The notes beneath the pieces are model-generated. The model saw only the letters and a list, made by a program, of their open reading frames with translations. It did not search any database and had not been told where the DNA came from. DNA of 11,179 nucleotides from Bacteroidia bacterium (GTDB lineage: Bacteria; Bacteroidota; Bacteroidia; UKL13-3). This document shows positions 1-6,771 of this stretch, one piece after another (the stretch's first letter is position 1; every line of letters starts with the position of its first letter). Where the stretch lies: assembly GCA_022402405.1 (NCBI GenBank), contig JAKRSG010000237.1:1-11179 (forward strand), read 5' to 3'. Made by a program: the position numbers and the translations under genes.

Positions 1-1
1 A

Positions 2-553
2 TCGCCGCTAACCATGACTATTCCTTTAATTATATTAGCAGTGTTTGCTGTTATTGCAGGATTTATGGGATTGCCAGCAGTATTTTCATCAAACCATATT
101 TTTGCAAACTACTTAGCACCTATTTTCCAAGATTCGAAAAATATCTTGGCAGCGCATCCACATTTGGATCATAGCACCGAATGGATGCTGATGGGTATTG
201 CTACTTTAGCTGCCATTTTGAGTATTGGTATTGCCTACAATTTTTATATCAACTCTAAATTACTACCAGAATCTGATTCAGAAACCAAAGGATTTAGCAA
301 ATGGGTGGCCAATAAATTCTATGTAGATGAATTATATGAAAAAGTATTTGTGAAGCCAATGATGGTGATAAGTGATTTATTCTATGTATTAGTAGATAAA
401 CTTATTGTTGATTTATTAGTAATGGCAAGTGCTTGGATTGTTGGATTTACGGGAAGAGCCATTCGTTTGGTTCAAACCGGAAATACAGGCTTTTACTTGT
501 TTATGATGGTTATTGGAATGATGGTTTTTATGTTTATTCAATTAGTATATTAA
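2..553 (+). CDS. nuoL: NADH-quinone oxidoreductase subunit L, C-terminal fragment (5' partial)
   Basis: This is the C-terminal part of the large antiporter-like membrane subunit of respiratory complex I, which pumps protons while NADH is oxidised by quinone. The reading frame is open from base 2 (S-P-L-T, then MTIPLIIL), so the ATG at 14 is internal and not a start; the family normally has a similar 'ESP..MTIPL' segment here. The fragment contains a transmembrane helix, a linker with K-x-W-x-x-N-K-F-Y-V-D-E-L-Y, and a long hydrophobic and amphipathic stretch typical of the NuoL lateral helix, ending in a last transmembrane helix after the Q-T-G-N-T-G-F-Y motif. The stop codon directly touches the nuoM start (taaatg, no gap), which suggests translational coupling. 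About 180 residues of a protein usually over 600 aa are present; the rest lies upstream of the window. Confidence 0.93.
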   Translation, partial: SPLTMTIPLIILAVFAVIAGFMGLPAVFSSNHIFANYLAPIFQDSKNILAAHPHLDHSTEWMLMGIATLAAILSIGIAYNFYINSKLLPESDSETKGFSKWVANKFYVDELYEKVFVKPMMVISDLFYVLVDKLIVDLLVMASAWIVGFTGRAIRLVQTGNTGFYLFMMVIGMMVFMFIQLVY

Positions 554-1987
554 ATGCTTAGTTTAACTCTTTTATCTATACCGCTGATTGCATCTATCCT
601 GATACTTTTTACCAGGGGCAATCTTAGTCGTAGCCTTGCATTAGTTTTTACTTTAGTGCAATTAGCATTTACGGCATATGCATACACCGTATTTAAAAGC
701 GAAGGCGCAGCAGCTTTCGATTTTTTGGCAAACTGGTCGGTAAAACCTGTACTTAATATCCATTTCTCAATGGATGGAATGAGTATGGTAATGATTATGT
801 TGGCCAATGTTTTATTGCCACTTATTGTATTGAGTGGCTTTAATCGCGACACAGAACGACCGCATATTTTTTATAGCTTAATGCTATTAATGCAGTTTGC
901 ATTAAACGGAGTGTTTATCTCATTTGATGGTTTTATATACTATATATTTTGGGAATTGGCTCTAATTCCAATCTACTTTATTTCGTTTAATTGGGGTGGT
1001 GAAAACAGAGCACAAGTTACCTTAAAGTTCTTCATTTATACCTTAGCTGGCAGTTTGTTAATGTTATTTGGATTTTTGTTTTTATACAATGGAAGTCCAG
1101 CACACTCATTAGATTGGGCTTCATTAAGCGCCAATCCAGCTTGTGATTGCAATCAATCTTGGTTGTTTTGGTTATTTTTTATAGCATTCGCCATTAAAAT
1201 ACCAATCATTCCTTTTCATACCTGGCAGCCAGATACCTACACCACAGCACCAACCCAAGGAACGATGTTATTGTCTGGTATCATGTTAAAAATGGGTACC
1301 TACAGTTTGTTACGTTGGTTAATACCTATAGTTCCAGATGGAGTAAAAGAATGGCAATATGTAGCCATTACTTTAAGTGTAATTGGAATTGTATATGCAT
1401 CTGTAATTGCCATTATGCAGCGCGATTTAAAGAGATTGTTGGCATATTCTTCTATTGCACACGTAGGCTTAATTAGTGCAGGTATTTTCGCTCTGAACCT
1501 AAGCGGATTTCAAGGTAGCATGGTTCAAATGTTTGCGCATGGTATAAATGTAGTTGGATTATTTTATTGTGCAGATATTATCATGAACAGAACCCAACAT
1601 GGAGAAATCGAGGGACTAGGAGGAGTTAGATTGGTAGCTCCAAAATTTGCCACTTGTTTTATGATTATCATTTTAGGTTCAGTGGCTTTACCTCTAACCA
1701 ATGGTTTTGTTGGAGAGTTTATGTTATTATTTAGCGTATATCAATACAATACTTGGCTAAGTGTTTTTGCTGGTTTAACCATCATTTTAGGTGCCGTTTA
1801 TATGCTTCGCATGTACCAAAAAATGATTTTAGGAAATCCAGTAAAAGAGAATATGAATTTCCCAGACCTTATGTGGAATGAGCAATTAGTACTGGTAAGC
1901 ATAGGAATTTTAATCATTGTTATGGGTGTTTTTCCAGGACCAATTTTGGAACTTACAGAACCGGTTTTGAAAAATTTAATTAAATAA
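554..1987 (+). CDS. nuoM: NADH-quinone oxidoreductase subunit M
   Basis: Complete 477-aa Mrp-antiporter-like proton-pumping subunit of complex I in the cytoplasmic membrane, with about 14 predicted transmembrane helices. The residues expected for proton transfer are visible: the glutamate in FWELALIPIY (E134, matching E144 of E. coli NuoM), the lysine in FAIKIPIIPFHTW (K215, matching K234), and a further lysine in SGIMLKMGTY (K246). The family motif PDTYTTAPTQGTMLLSG follows, then RDLKRLLAYSSIAHVG and NGFVGEFM. Length is close to the usual NuoM length, slightly shorter than E. coli. The start codon directly follows the nuoL stop and nuoN begins 7 bp after its stop, as in a standard nuoLMN operon. 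I see no missing key residue or frame problem. Confidence 0.97.
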   Translation: MLSLTLLSIPLIASILILFTRGNLSRSLALVFTLVQLAFTAYAYTVFKSEGAAAFDFLANWSVKPVLNIHFSMDGMSMVMIMLANVLLPLIVLSGFNRDTERPHIFYSLMLLMQFALNGVFISFDGFIYYIFWELALIPIYFISFNWGGENRAQVTLKFFIYTLAGSLLMLFGFLFLYNGSPAHSLDWASLSANPACDCNQSWLFWLFFIAFAIKIPIIPFHTWQPDTYTTAPTQGTMLLSGIMLKMGTYSLLRWLIPIVPDGVKEWQYVAITLSVIGIVYASVIAIMQRDLKRLLAYSSIAHVGLISAGIFALNLSGFQGSMVQMFAHGINVVGLFYCADIIMNRTQHGEIEGLGGVRLVAPKFATCFMIIILGSVALPLTNGFVGEFMLLFSVYQYNTWLSVFAGLTIILGAVYMLRMYQKMILGNPVKENMNFPDLMWNEQLVLVSIGILIIVMGVFPGPILELTEPVLKNLIK

Positions 1988-1994
1988 GCGAAAC

Positions 1995-3371
1995 GTGAAT
2001 ACATTAATCTATACATCCGTTTTGGGATTTCTTTGCATGGTGCTAGAAATCTTCCAATTTAGAAAACTAATTGTACCTGTTCTTGTATTAGGTTTAGCCA
2101 TTATTTTTGGTCTGAACCTAAACGATTGGAACAGCAATGCAAGCTTCTTTAATAACATGGTTAAAATCGATAATTTTTCGGTAGCCTTTGCTGGATTAGC
2201 CATTTTTGTTACGTTGTTGGTGTTTATATTGTCTACAGATTATTACGCAGGAAGTGAGAATAACTTAAGTGATTACATGACCATCCTCACCTTTATTTTG
2301 GTAGGAGCTCTCATGATGTTTAACTATTCAAACTTAACCATGTTGTTTTTGGGAGTAGAAACATTATCTATTGCATTGTATGTAATGGCAGGTAGCAGAA
2401 GATTTGATATAAGAAGTAATGAAGCTGGATTTAAATACTTCTTAATGGGAAGTTTTGCTTCGGGATTTTTGTTGTTTGGTATTGCCTTAATTTTTGGTTC
2501 AACCGGAAGCTTTGATTTGGCTAAGATTGCTGATTATACTATTCAAAACCAACAAAATATTTCACCATTATTCTACACTGGAATGTTCTTGGTAGTTTTT
2601 GCCATGTTATTTAAGGTATCAGCTGCACCATTTCATTTTTGGGCACCAGATGTGTACGAAGGCGCACCTGCATTGGTTACAGCTTATATGAGTACTTTAG
2701 TGAAAATTGCTGCTTTTGCTGCATTTTATAAATTAATGAGCTATACCTTCTTTTATACATTTGAAAAAGTAGCACCCGTATTAAATATAGTAGCAATATT
2801 AACATTGGCCGTGGGTAATTTGATAGCCTTGTCTCAAAGTAATTTTAAACGCCTACTGGCATATTCTGGAATTTCGCATGCGGGTTATTTGATGTTGGTA
2901 ATTTTAACGGCAAAAAATCAGACAGCTGGAGCCTTGTTCTACTATTCATTAGCATATGCATTAAGTACCTTAGCAGCTTTTGCGGTGGCTATACCAGTAT
3001 TTAAGGCAGCAAACTCAGAAGAAATAAGTGCATTTAATGGCTTAGCTAAAAAGAATCCTTGGCATGCGGCAGCCTTAAGTATGGCCATGATAGGTTTGGC
3101 AGGTATTCCTCCATTTGCTGGATTCTTAGGGAAATATTACATTTTTACAGAAGCTTTACAAAGCGATTACTTTTATACAACCTTATTTGCAATAATTACC
3201 TCAATGATAGGTGTTTATTACTATTTTAAGGTGATAATTGCTATGTATTCACAACCAGCAAACGAGGCAAAAATGGAGCAATCATTCAATTATAACCTCG
3301 TTTTAGTGGTTTGTTTGATCCTAAGCATCGTTTTCGGAATATTCCCTTCATCAATACTAAACATTTTTTAG
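1995..3371 (+). CDS. nuoN: NADH-quinone oxidoreductase subunit N (GTG start)
   Basis: Complete 458-aa third antiporter-like subunit of complex I, integral to the cytoplasmic membrane, with about 13-14 hydrophobic helices. Family landmarks are FLGVETLSIALYVM (E122, matching the conserved membrane glutamate), FKVSAAPFHFWAPDVYEGAP (K207), YMSTLVKIAAF (K237), RLLAYSGISHAGY, and the late GLAGIPPFAGFLGKYYIF segment. The start is chosen as GTG at 1995: the frame has a stop at 1977-1979 and no ATG before 2037, and starting at 2037 would remove 14 N-terminal residues that resemble the family's first helix. The gene is 7 bp after nuoM and is the last nuo gene. I see no clear intrinsic terminator after it; 120 bp of AT-rich DNA separates it from exbB. 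Confidence 0.95.
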   Translation: MNTLIYTSVLGFLCMVLEIFQFRKLIVPVLVLGLAIIFGLNLNDWNSNASFFNNMVKIDNFSVAFAGLAIFVTLLVFILSTDYYAGSENNLSDYMTILTFILVGALMMFNYSNLTMLFLGVETLSIALYVMAGSRRFDIRSNEAGFKYFLMGSFASGFLLFGIALIFGSTGSFDLAKIADYTIQNQQNISPLFYTGMFLVVFAMLFKVSAAPFHFWAPDVYEGAPALVTAYMSTLVKIAAFAAFYKLMSYTFFYTFEKVAPVLNIVAILTLAVGNLIALSQSNFKRLLAYSGISHAGYLMLVILTAKNQTAGALFYYSLAYALSTLAAFAVAIPVFKAANSEEISAFNGLAKKNPWHAAALSMAMIGLAGIPPFAGFLGKYYIFTEALQSDYFYTTLFAIITSMIGVYYYFKVIIAMYSQPANEAKMEQSFNYNLVLVVCLILSIVFGIFPSSILNIF

Positions 3372-3436
3372 AAAAATACACGTTAGAAGGATGTACGAAT
3401 TTTAATTTACAATTAATTAATATCGCGTGCAACTTG

Positions 3437-3444
3437 TATATTCG
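3437..3444 (+). promoter_or_regulatory. Candidate -7 promoter box for the exbB cluster
   Basis: TATATTCG differs by one base from the Bacteroidota -7 consensus TAnnTTTG and lies 47 bp before the exbB start, giving a predicted 5' leader of about 40 nt. No good TTTG -33 element is found 17-23 bp upstream, so the call rests on the -7 box, its position in the only sizeable gap after the nuo operon, and its likeness to the rplS box (TATTTTCG) in the same window. Confidence 0.35.
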
Positions 3445-3491
3445 TAAATATTGACTTTTTTTGTAACACTTAAACTATAAATATAATTCTC

Positions 3492-4316
3492 ATGAACAAG
3501 GTATCAACACCTCAAAAAGAAAGCTCATTTAAAAGCAACTTTGCAGCTTTTACCATTCCAATCCTGGTTGCAACAGGTATTTTAATTTACAAGTTTGTAT
3601 TAGGTAACCCTTCAAACTTCGAAGGCGGAGATCCAAACAACCACCCTATTCAAGAAGGTGTAGGTCATGTTTTAGGACTAGTTTACAAAGGTGGATTTAT
3701 CGTACCTATCTTGTTATCTTTAGTTTTAATGAGTATTACCTTCTCTATTGAGCGTTTTTTAACTATCAACAAAGCTCAAGGAACTTCTAGTGCAGAAGCT
3801 TTTGTTCGTAAAGTACAAGGTCATTTAAACTCAAACAGCGTGGATGCAGCCATCCAAGAGTGCGATAAGCAAAAAGGTTCTGTAGCAAACGTAGTTCGTG
3901 CAGCACTTATTAAATACAAAGAAATGGAAGGTAAAAAAGATATGGATACCGACCATAAGATTTTAGCTATTCAAAAAGAATTAGAAGAAGCTACTACATT
4001 AGAATTACCTATGTTAGAAAAGAACTTGGTAATTATCGCAACGATGGCTTCGGTTTCTACTTTGATTGCGTTATTAGGTACGGTAATTGGTATGATAAAA
4101 GCGTTCTCGGCTTTAGGTACCGGTGGAGCGCCAGATTCAGTTGGATTAGCAAATGGTATCTCTGAGGCTCTTATCAATACCGCTTTAGGTATCGGTAACT
4201 CAGCTGTAGCTATCATTATGTACAATGTATTTACTACCAAAATCGATAAGATTACTTTTACTATTGATGAGGCAGGTTACAGCATCGTACAAACATTTGC
4301 TGAAAAGCACCAATAA
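3492..4316 (+). CDS. exbB: ExbB/TolQ/MotA-family proton channel subunit
   Basis: 274-aa cytoplasmic-membrane protein that forms the pentameric scaffold of the ExbB-ExbD-TonB motor, which uses the proton gradient to energise outer-membrane TonB-dependent transporters. An additional N-terminal helix (about residues 17-37) is followed by three canonical helices (about 67-87, 179-203 and 222-247) with a cytoplasmic helical region between the second and third. The pore motifs are present: LLGTVIGMIKAF with T197, and GISEALINTALG with T230, matching E. coli ExbB T148 and T181. Codon use is biased toward AAC for Asn (12 of 15), unlike the lipoprotein gene downstream (5 of 19), suggesting high expression. 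A perfect palindrome follows the stop codon before exbD. GldL, a gliding-motility motor relative, is unlikely because exbD and tonB follow. Confidence 0.93.
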   Translation: MNKVSTPQKESSFKSNFAAFTIPILVATGILIYKFVLGNPSNFEGGDPNNHPIQEGVGHVLGLVYKGGFIVPILLSLVLMSITFSIERFLTINKAQGTSSAEAFVRKVQGHLNSNSVDAAIQECDKQKGSVANVVRAALIKYKEMEGKKDMDTDHKILAIQKELEEATTLELPMLEKNLVIIATMASVSTLIALLGTVIGMIKAFSALGTGGAPDSVGLANGISEALINTALGIGNSAVAIIMYNVFTTKIDKITFTIDEAGYSIVQTFAEKHQ

Positions 4317-4317
4317 G

Positions 4318-4341
4318 AAGATTTGGTTCGAACCAAATCTT
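4318..4341 (+). terminator. 24-nt perfect palindrome between exbB and exbD (possible attenuator or mRNA hairpin)
   Basis: The half-arm AAGATTTGGTTC is followed immediately by its exact reverse complement, starting 2 bp after the exbB stop. As RNA it can form a 10-bp stem with a 4-nt loop. The following bases (TTATTG) are not a proper U-tract, so it is a weak terminator at best. It could reduce read-through, stabilise the exbB 3' end, or be a DNA operator. A weak promoter-like pair (TTG at 4344-4346, TAAATTTT at 4364-4371) lies between it and exbD. Confidence 0.55.
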
Positions 4342-4383
4342 TATTGAATCAATTGTATTACTATAAATTTTAAATAAAATACT

Positions 4384-4989
4384 ATGCCAAAGGTTAAAGT
4401 ACCACGTAAAAGTACCTCAGTAGACATGACGGCCATGACGGATGTGGCTTTCCTGCTACTAACGTTCTTTATGTTGGCTACCCAATTCAAACCTGATGAG
4501 CCTGTAACGGTTAATGCACCTTCTTCGGTTGCTGAAGTTCCGATTCCAGATGTAGATATCATGACAATCACTATTTCTGAGGATAGTCGTGTTTTCTTTA
4601 GCATGGAGGGTCAGCAATATAAGCAAGAGTTAATTCAGAAAATGAGCGCACTAAAACAAGTTCCATTTACGAATGAAGAAATAAAAGCCTTCTCGTTAAT
4701 GTCGAGTTTTGGAGTTCCATTTAGTCAGCTGAAAGAATTACTTGCCGTAAAATCAGAAGACCGTGCAAAGTTTAATCAAACCGGAATTCCATGTGATTCG
4801 TTAAACAACGAATTAGGAGATTGGATATGGCAGGCTCGTTTGTCGAATAACAAGGTAAGGGTTGCTATTAAAGGCGACCAAAACTCTAATTTTCCTGTAA
4901 TTAAGCAAGTGATTGCTACCTTGCAAGAAAAGAAAGTAAATAGGTTTAATTTTATCACCAACATGTCTACAGAGACGGTTGAAAAATAA
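4384..4989 (+). CDS. exbD: ExbD-family biopolymer transporter, copy 1
   Basis: 201-aa single-pass membrane protein; its helix sits inside the ExbB pore and its C-terminal domain lies in the periplasm. A basic cytoplasmic N-terminus (MPKVKVPRKS) precedes the signature VDMTAMTDVAFLLLTFFML, in which D20 matches the proton-carrying Asp25 of E. coli ExbD. The periplasmic part begins with a strand region (IMTITISEDSRVFF) and ends with VRVAIKGDQNSNFPVIKQVI and NRFNFIT, like the ExbD fold. Between them is an extra segment of roughly 70 residues (about 80-150, with FSLMSSFGVPFSQLKELLAV), making it clearly longer than E. coli ExbD (141 aa). It lies 67 bp after exbB, past the palindrome, and 9 bp before the second exbD. 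All channel residues look intact. Confidence 0.92.
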   Translation: MPKVKVPRKSTSVDMTAMTDVAFLLLTFFMLATQFKPDEPVTVNAPSSVAEVPIPDVDIMTITISEDSRVFFSMEGQQYKQELIQKMSALKQVPFTNEEIKAFSLMSSFGVPFSQLKELLAVKSEDRAKFNQTGIPCDSLNNELGDWIWQARLSNNKVRVAIKGDQNSNFPVIKQVIATLQEKKVNRFNFITNMSTETVEK

Positions 4990-4998
4990 TAAAAGAAA

Positions 4999-5661
4999 AT
5001 GGCAGAAATAGAAGGCGGCGGCGGTGGCCATAAAAAAGGTGGGAAACCAAAAGGGAAGAAAATGTCGACTCGTGTTGACTTTACCCCGATGGTGGATTTG
5101 GGCTTTTTGCTCATTACCTTCTTTATGTTAACTACCTCCATGAGCAAGCCAAAAACCATGGAAATAAACATGCCTGTAAAGGATGTTGAAGATACTGAAA
5201 AGCAAAAAGTAAAAGCGTCACAGGCGATTACTTTGTTGTTAGCAGAAAACGATAAAATTGTTTACTATTTTATCAACGAAACAACTGGAGAACCAGAAAC
5301 ACCTGTTATTACTGATTTTAGTAGTGGTGGTATTCGCTCTACTTTGTTAAGTAAAAACAAGGAGTTGTTAGATAACGCTAATAATAATAATTACGATTCT
5401 ATTCCCATCTTAAAGGATATGTACAAACGTAACGAGATTCCTGAAGATGAAATGAAACGTAGAATTGCAGGTATTAAAGCAAATAAAGATGCATTAATTG
5501 TTGTGATTAAAGCAGACGATAAAGCTAAATACCGCAACTTAGTGGATATATTGGATGAAATGCTTATTTGTAATATCGGAAGATATGCTATTGTAGACAT
5601 TACTCCAATAGAAGAAGATTTAATTAAGACAGCTATGGCTACAACCTCTAATCAAAAATAA
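4999..5661 (+). CDS. exbD: ExbD-family biopolymer transporter, copy 2
   Basis: 220-aa second ExbD-like protein, distinct in sequence from copy 1. Its cytoplasmic N-terminus is rich in Gly and Lys (GGGGGHKKGGKPKGKK) and about 13 residues longer than in copy 1. The helix signature RVDFTPMVDLGFLLITFFML keeps the channel aspartate (D33). The periplasmic region has ITLLLAENDKIVYYF, a long helical or asparagine-rich insert (about 105-155), and then ALIVVIKADDKAKYRNLVDILDEM, which matches the conserved end of the ExbD fold. It lies 9 bp after copy 1 and 2 bp before tonB, so the three are almost certainly co-translated. Both copies keep the catalytic aspartate, so neither appears to be a decaying duplicate; a mixed ExbD dimer in one motor is a reasonable inference. 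Confidence 0.92.
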   Translation: MAEIEGGGGGHKKGGKPKGKKMSTRVDFTPMVDLGFLLITFFMLTTSMSKPKTMEINMPVKDVEDTEKQKVKASQAITLLLAENDKIVYYFINETTGEPETPVITDFSSGGIRSTLLSKNKELLDNANNNNYDSIPILKDMYKRNEIPEDEMKRRIAGIKANKDALIVVIKADDKAKYRNLVDILDEMLICNIGRYAIVDITPIEEDLIKTAMATTSNQK

Positions 5662-5663
5662 AT

Positions 5664-6467
5664 ATGGCAGCTAAATTAGATATTTTTGATGGTAAGTGGG
5701 TTGAATTGATATTCGACCACCGCAATAAAGAATACGGTGCTTATGTATTAAGAAAAAAGGGTGATGAGTATACTATTAAAGGTATTGTACTTTCAGTAGT
5801 ATTATTCTCATTAACCATTTCTGCACCCGTTATTATAAACTATTTTAAGTCGAAATTGGCAGTAGAAAATGAAGTTAAAGTAACAGAGGTTACTACTTTA
5901 GAAGAACCGCCACCAATCGATAAAAATGAACCGCCACCGCCACCAACGGAACCACCGCCACCTTTAAAAAGTACGGTGAAATTTACTCCGCCAGAAATCA
6001 AGCCCGATCAAGAGGTGCCAGATGATGAGCCACCACCGATTCAGGAAGAAATGAAAGATAAAGATGCTGGTGTGGCTACAGTAGAAGGAGATCCAGATGG
6101 TGTAGATGCTAGCTTAACAGAAGGCGGCGACGGAGATGGTAACTCAACAGAGATATTAACTTTCGCAGAACAAATGCCTGAGTTTGCTGGTGGACCAGAA
6201 GAAATGTACCGTTACCTAGGTAAAAACATTATGTATCCAGCTCAAGCTAGAGAGAATAGTGTAGAAGGAAAGGTAGTTCTTACTTTCGTAGTAGGTGCAG
6301 ATGGTAAAATTACTCAGATTGAGCAAGTAGGTAAAAAGTTAGGATGGGGTTGTGATGAAGAAGCTATTCGTGTAGTAAAATCAATGCCACCTTGGAATCC
6401 TGGAAAACAAAATGGTAAAGCTGTTACTGTAAAGTTTACCTTACCTATTCGTTTCCAATTAAACTAA
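5664..6467 (+). CDS. tonB: Energy transducer TonB
   Basis: 267-aa TonB that links the ExbB/ExbD motor to outer-membrane receptors. A cytoplasmic leader of about 39 residues carries WVELIFDHRNKEYGAYVLRK, the N-terminal signature common in Bacteroidota TonB proteins and absent from E. coli TonB. One transmembrane helix follows (about 40-60), then a proline-rich periplasm-spanning linker (about 81-127, with runs of four and five prolines), an acidic and glycine-rich stretch, and a C-terminal TonB domain from about 170 to the end. That domain shows MPEFAGG, IMYPAQARENSVEGKVVLTF, the VGADGKI turn, MPPWNPGKQNGK, and a final VKFTLPIRF strand. Only 2 bp separate it from exbD copy 2. A strong hairpin follows the stop, so it ends the core motor segment. 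Confidence 0.95.
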   Translation: MAAKLDIFDGKWVELIFDHRNKEYGAYVLRKKGDEYTIKGIVLSVVLFSLTISAPVIINYFKSKLAVENEVKVTEVTTLEEPPPIDKNEPPPPPTEPPPPLKSTVKFTPPEIKPDQEVPDDEPPPIQEEMKDKDAGVATVEGDPDGVDASLTEGGDGDGNSTEILTFAEQMPEFAGGPEEMYRYLGKNIMYPAQARENSVEGKVVLTFVVGADGKITQIEQVGKKLGWGCDEEAIRVVKSMPPWNPGKQNGKAVTVKFTLPIRFQLN

Positions 6468-6483
6468 ATAATTTTATTTATAG

Positions 6484-6544
6484 GCCTGAACCTAATTCAT
6501 ACATTGCTCTAGCAAATGATGAGTTGGGTTCAGGCTTTGTTTTT
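6484..6544 (+). terminator. Rho-independent-type hairpin after tonB
   Basis: The left arm GCCTGAACCTAATTCAT (6484-6500) pairs with ATGAGTTGGGTTCAGGC (6519-6535) over 17 positions, of which two are U-G wobbles in RNA. The loop is 18 nt and TTTGTTTTT follows directly (6536-6544). This is a good intrinsic terminator layout. The next start codon is only 5 bp beyond the T-tract, so no promoter can fit between; expression of the next genes must come from read-through or from a promoter upstream of the hairpin. Confidence 0.82.
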
Positions 6545-6549
6545 AACTT

Positions 6550-6771
6550 ATGAATGAACAATTAGACGAAATTAGAGAAGAGCGAAGCAAAAAAGTTGGA
6601 ACAATCTTCGGCTATTTCAGCGCTATCATGGGCGTTTTTTACATGGTATTCGGGGTGGTATTTTATTTTTTTCCATTCATTGAAAAAATTGATACTTGGG
6701 CTAAAATTGGTGTGAGTTCTGTATTATTTTTGTACGGAGTTTTTCGTTTGAAAAGAGCGTTATGGAAATAA
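6550..6771 (+). CDS. Small two-helix membrane protein of unknown function
   Basis: I do not recognise this 73-aa family. It has a charged N-terminal helix (NEQLDEIREERSKK), a first hydrophobic helix at about 17-41 rich in Phe, Tyr and Gly, a short turn with E-K-I-D, a second helix at about 50-66, and a basic tail (RLKRALWK). The positive charges before helix 1 and after helix 2 predict both ends in the cytoplasm. It begins 5 bp after the T-tract of the tonB hairpin, and its last 10 bp overlap the start of the lipoprotein gene, which argues that it is a real, translated gene coupled to that partner. Given its neighbours, a role as a small membrane partner of the TonB cluster or of the lipoprotein is an inference only. 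Confidence 0.75.
   Translation: MNEQLDEIREERSKKVGTIFGYFSAIMGVFYMVFGVVFYFFPFIEKIDTWAKIGVSSVLFLYGVFRLKRALWK

Noticed and set aside
3451..3481. E. coli-like TTGACT ... TATAAA promoter before exbB
   Set aside because: Spacing is 19 bp and Bacteroidota primary sigma factors use TTTG/TAnnTTTG; AT-rich DNA gives such matches easily.
4776..5171. Minus-strand open frames across the exbD genes (also 4341-4604, 3971-4240, 5391-5600)
   Set aside because: They lie antisense to well-supported ExbB/ExbD coding sequence, show no recognisable domain, and arise from reversed transmembrane codons.
3492..5661. exbB/exbD genes as the GldL/GldM gliding and type IX secretion motor
   Set aside because: The second subunits have short ExbD-type periplasmic domains and tonB follows directly; GldM is much larger.
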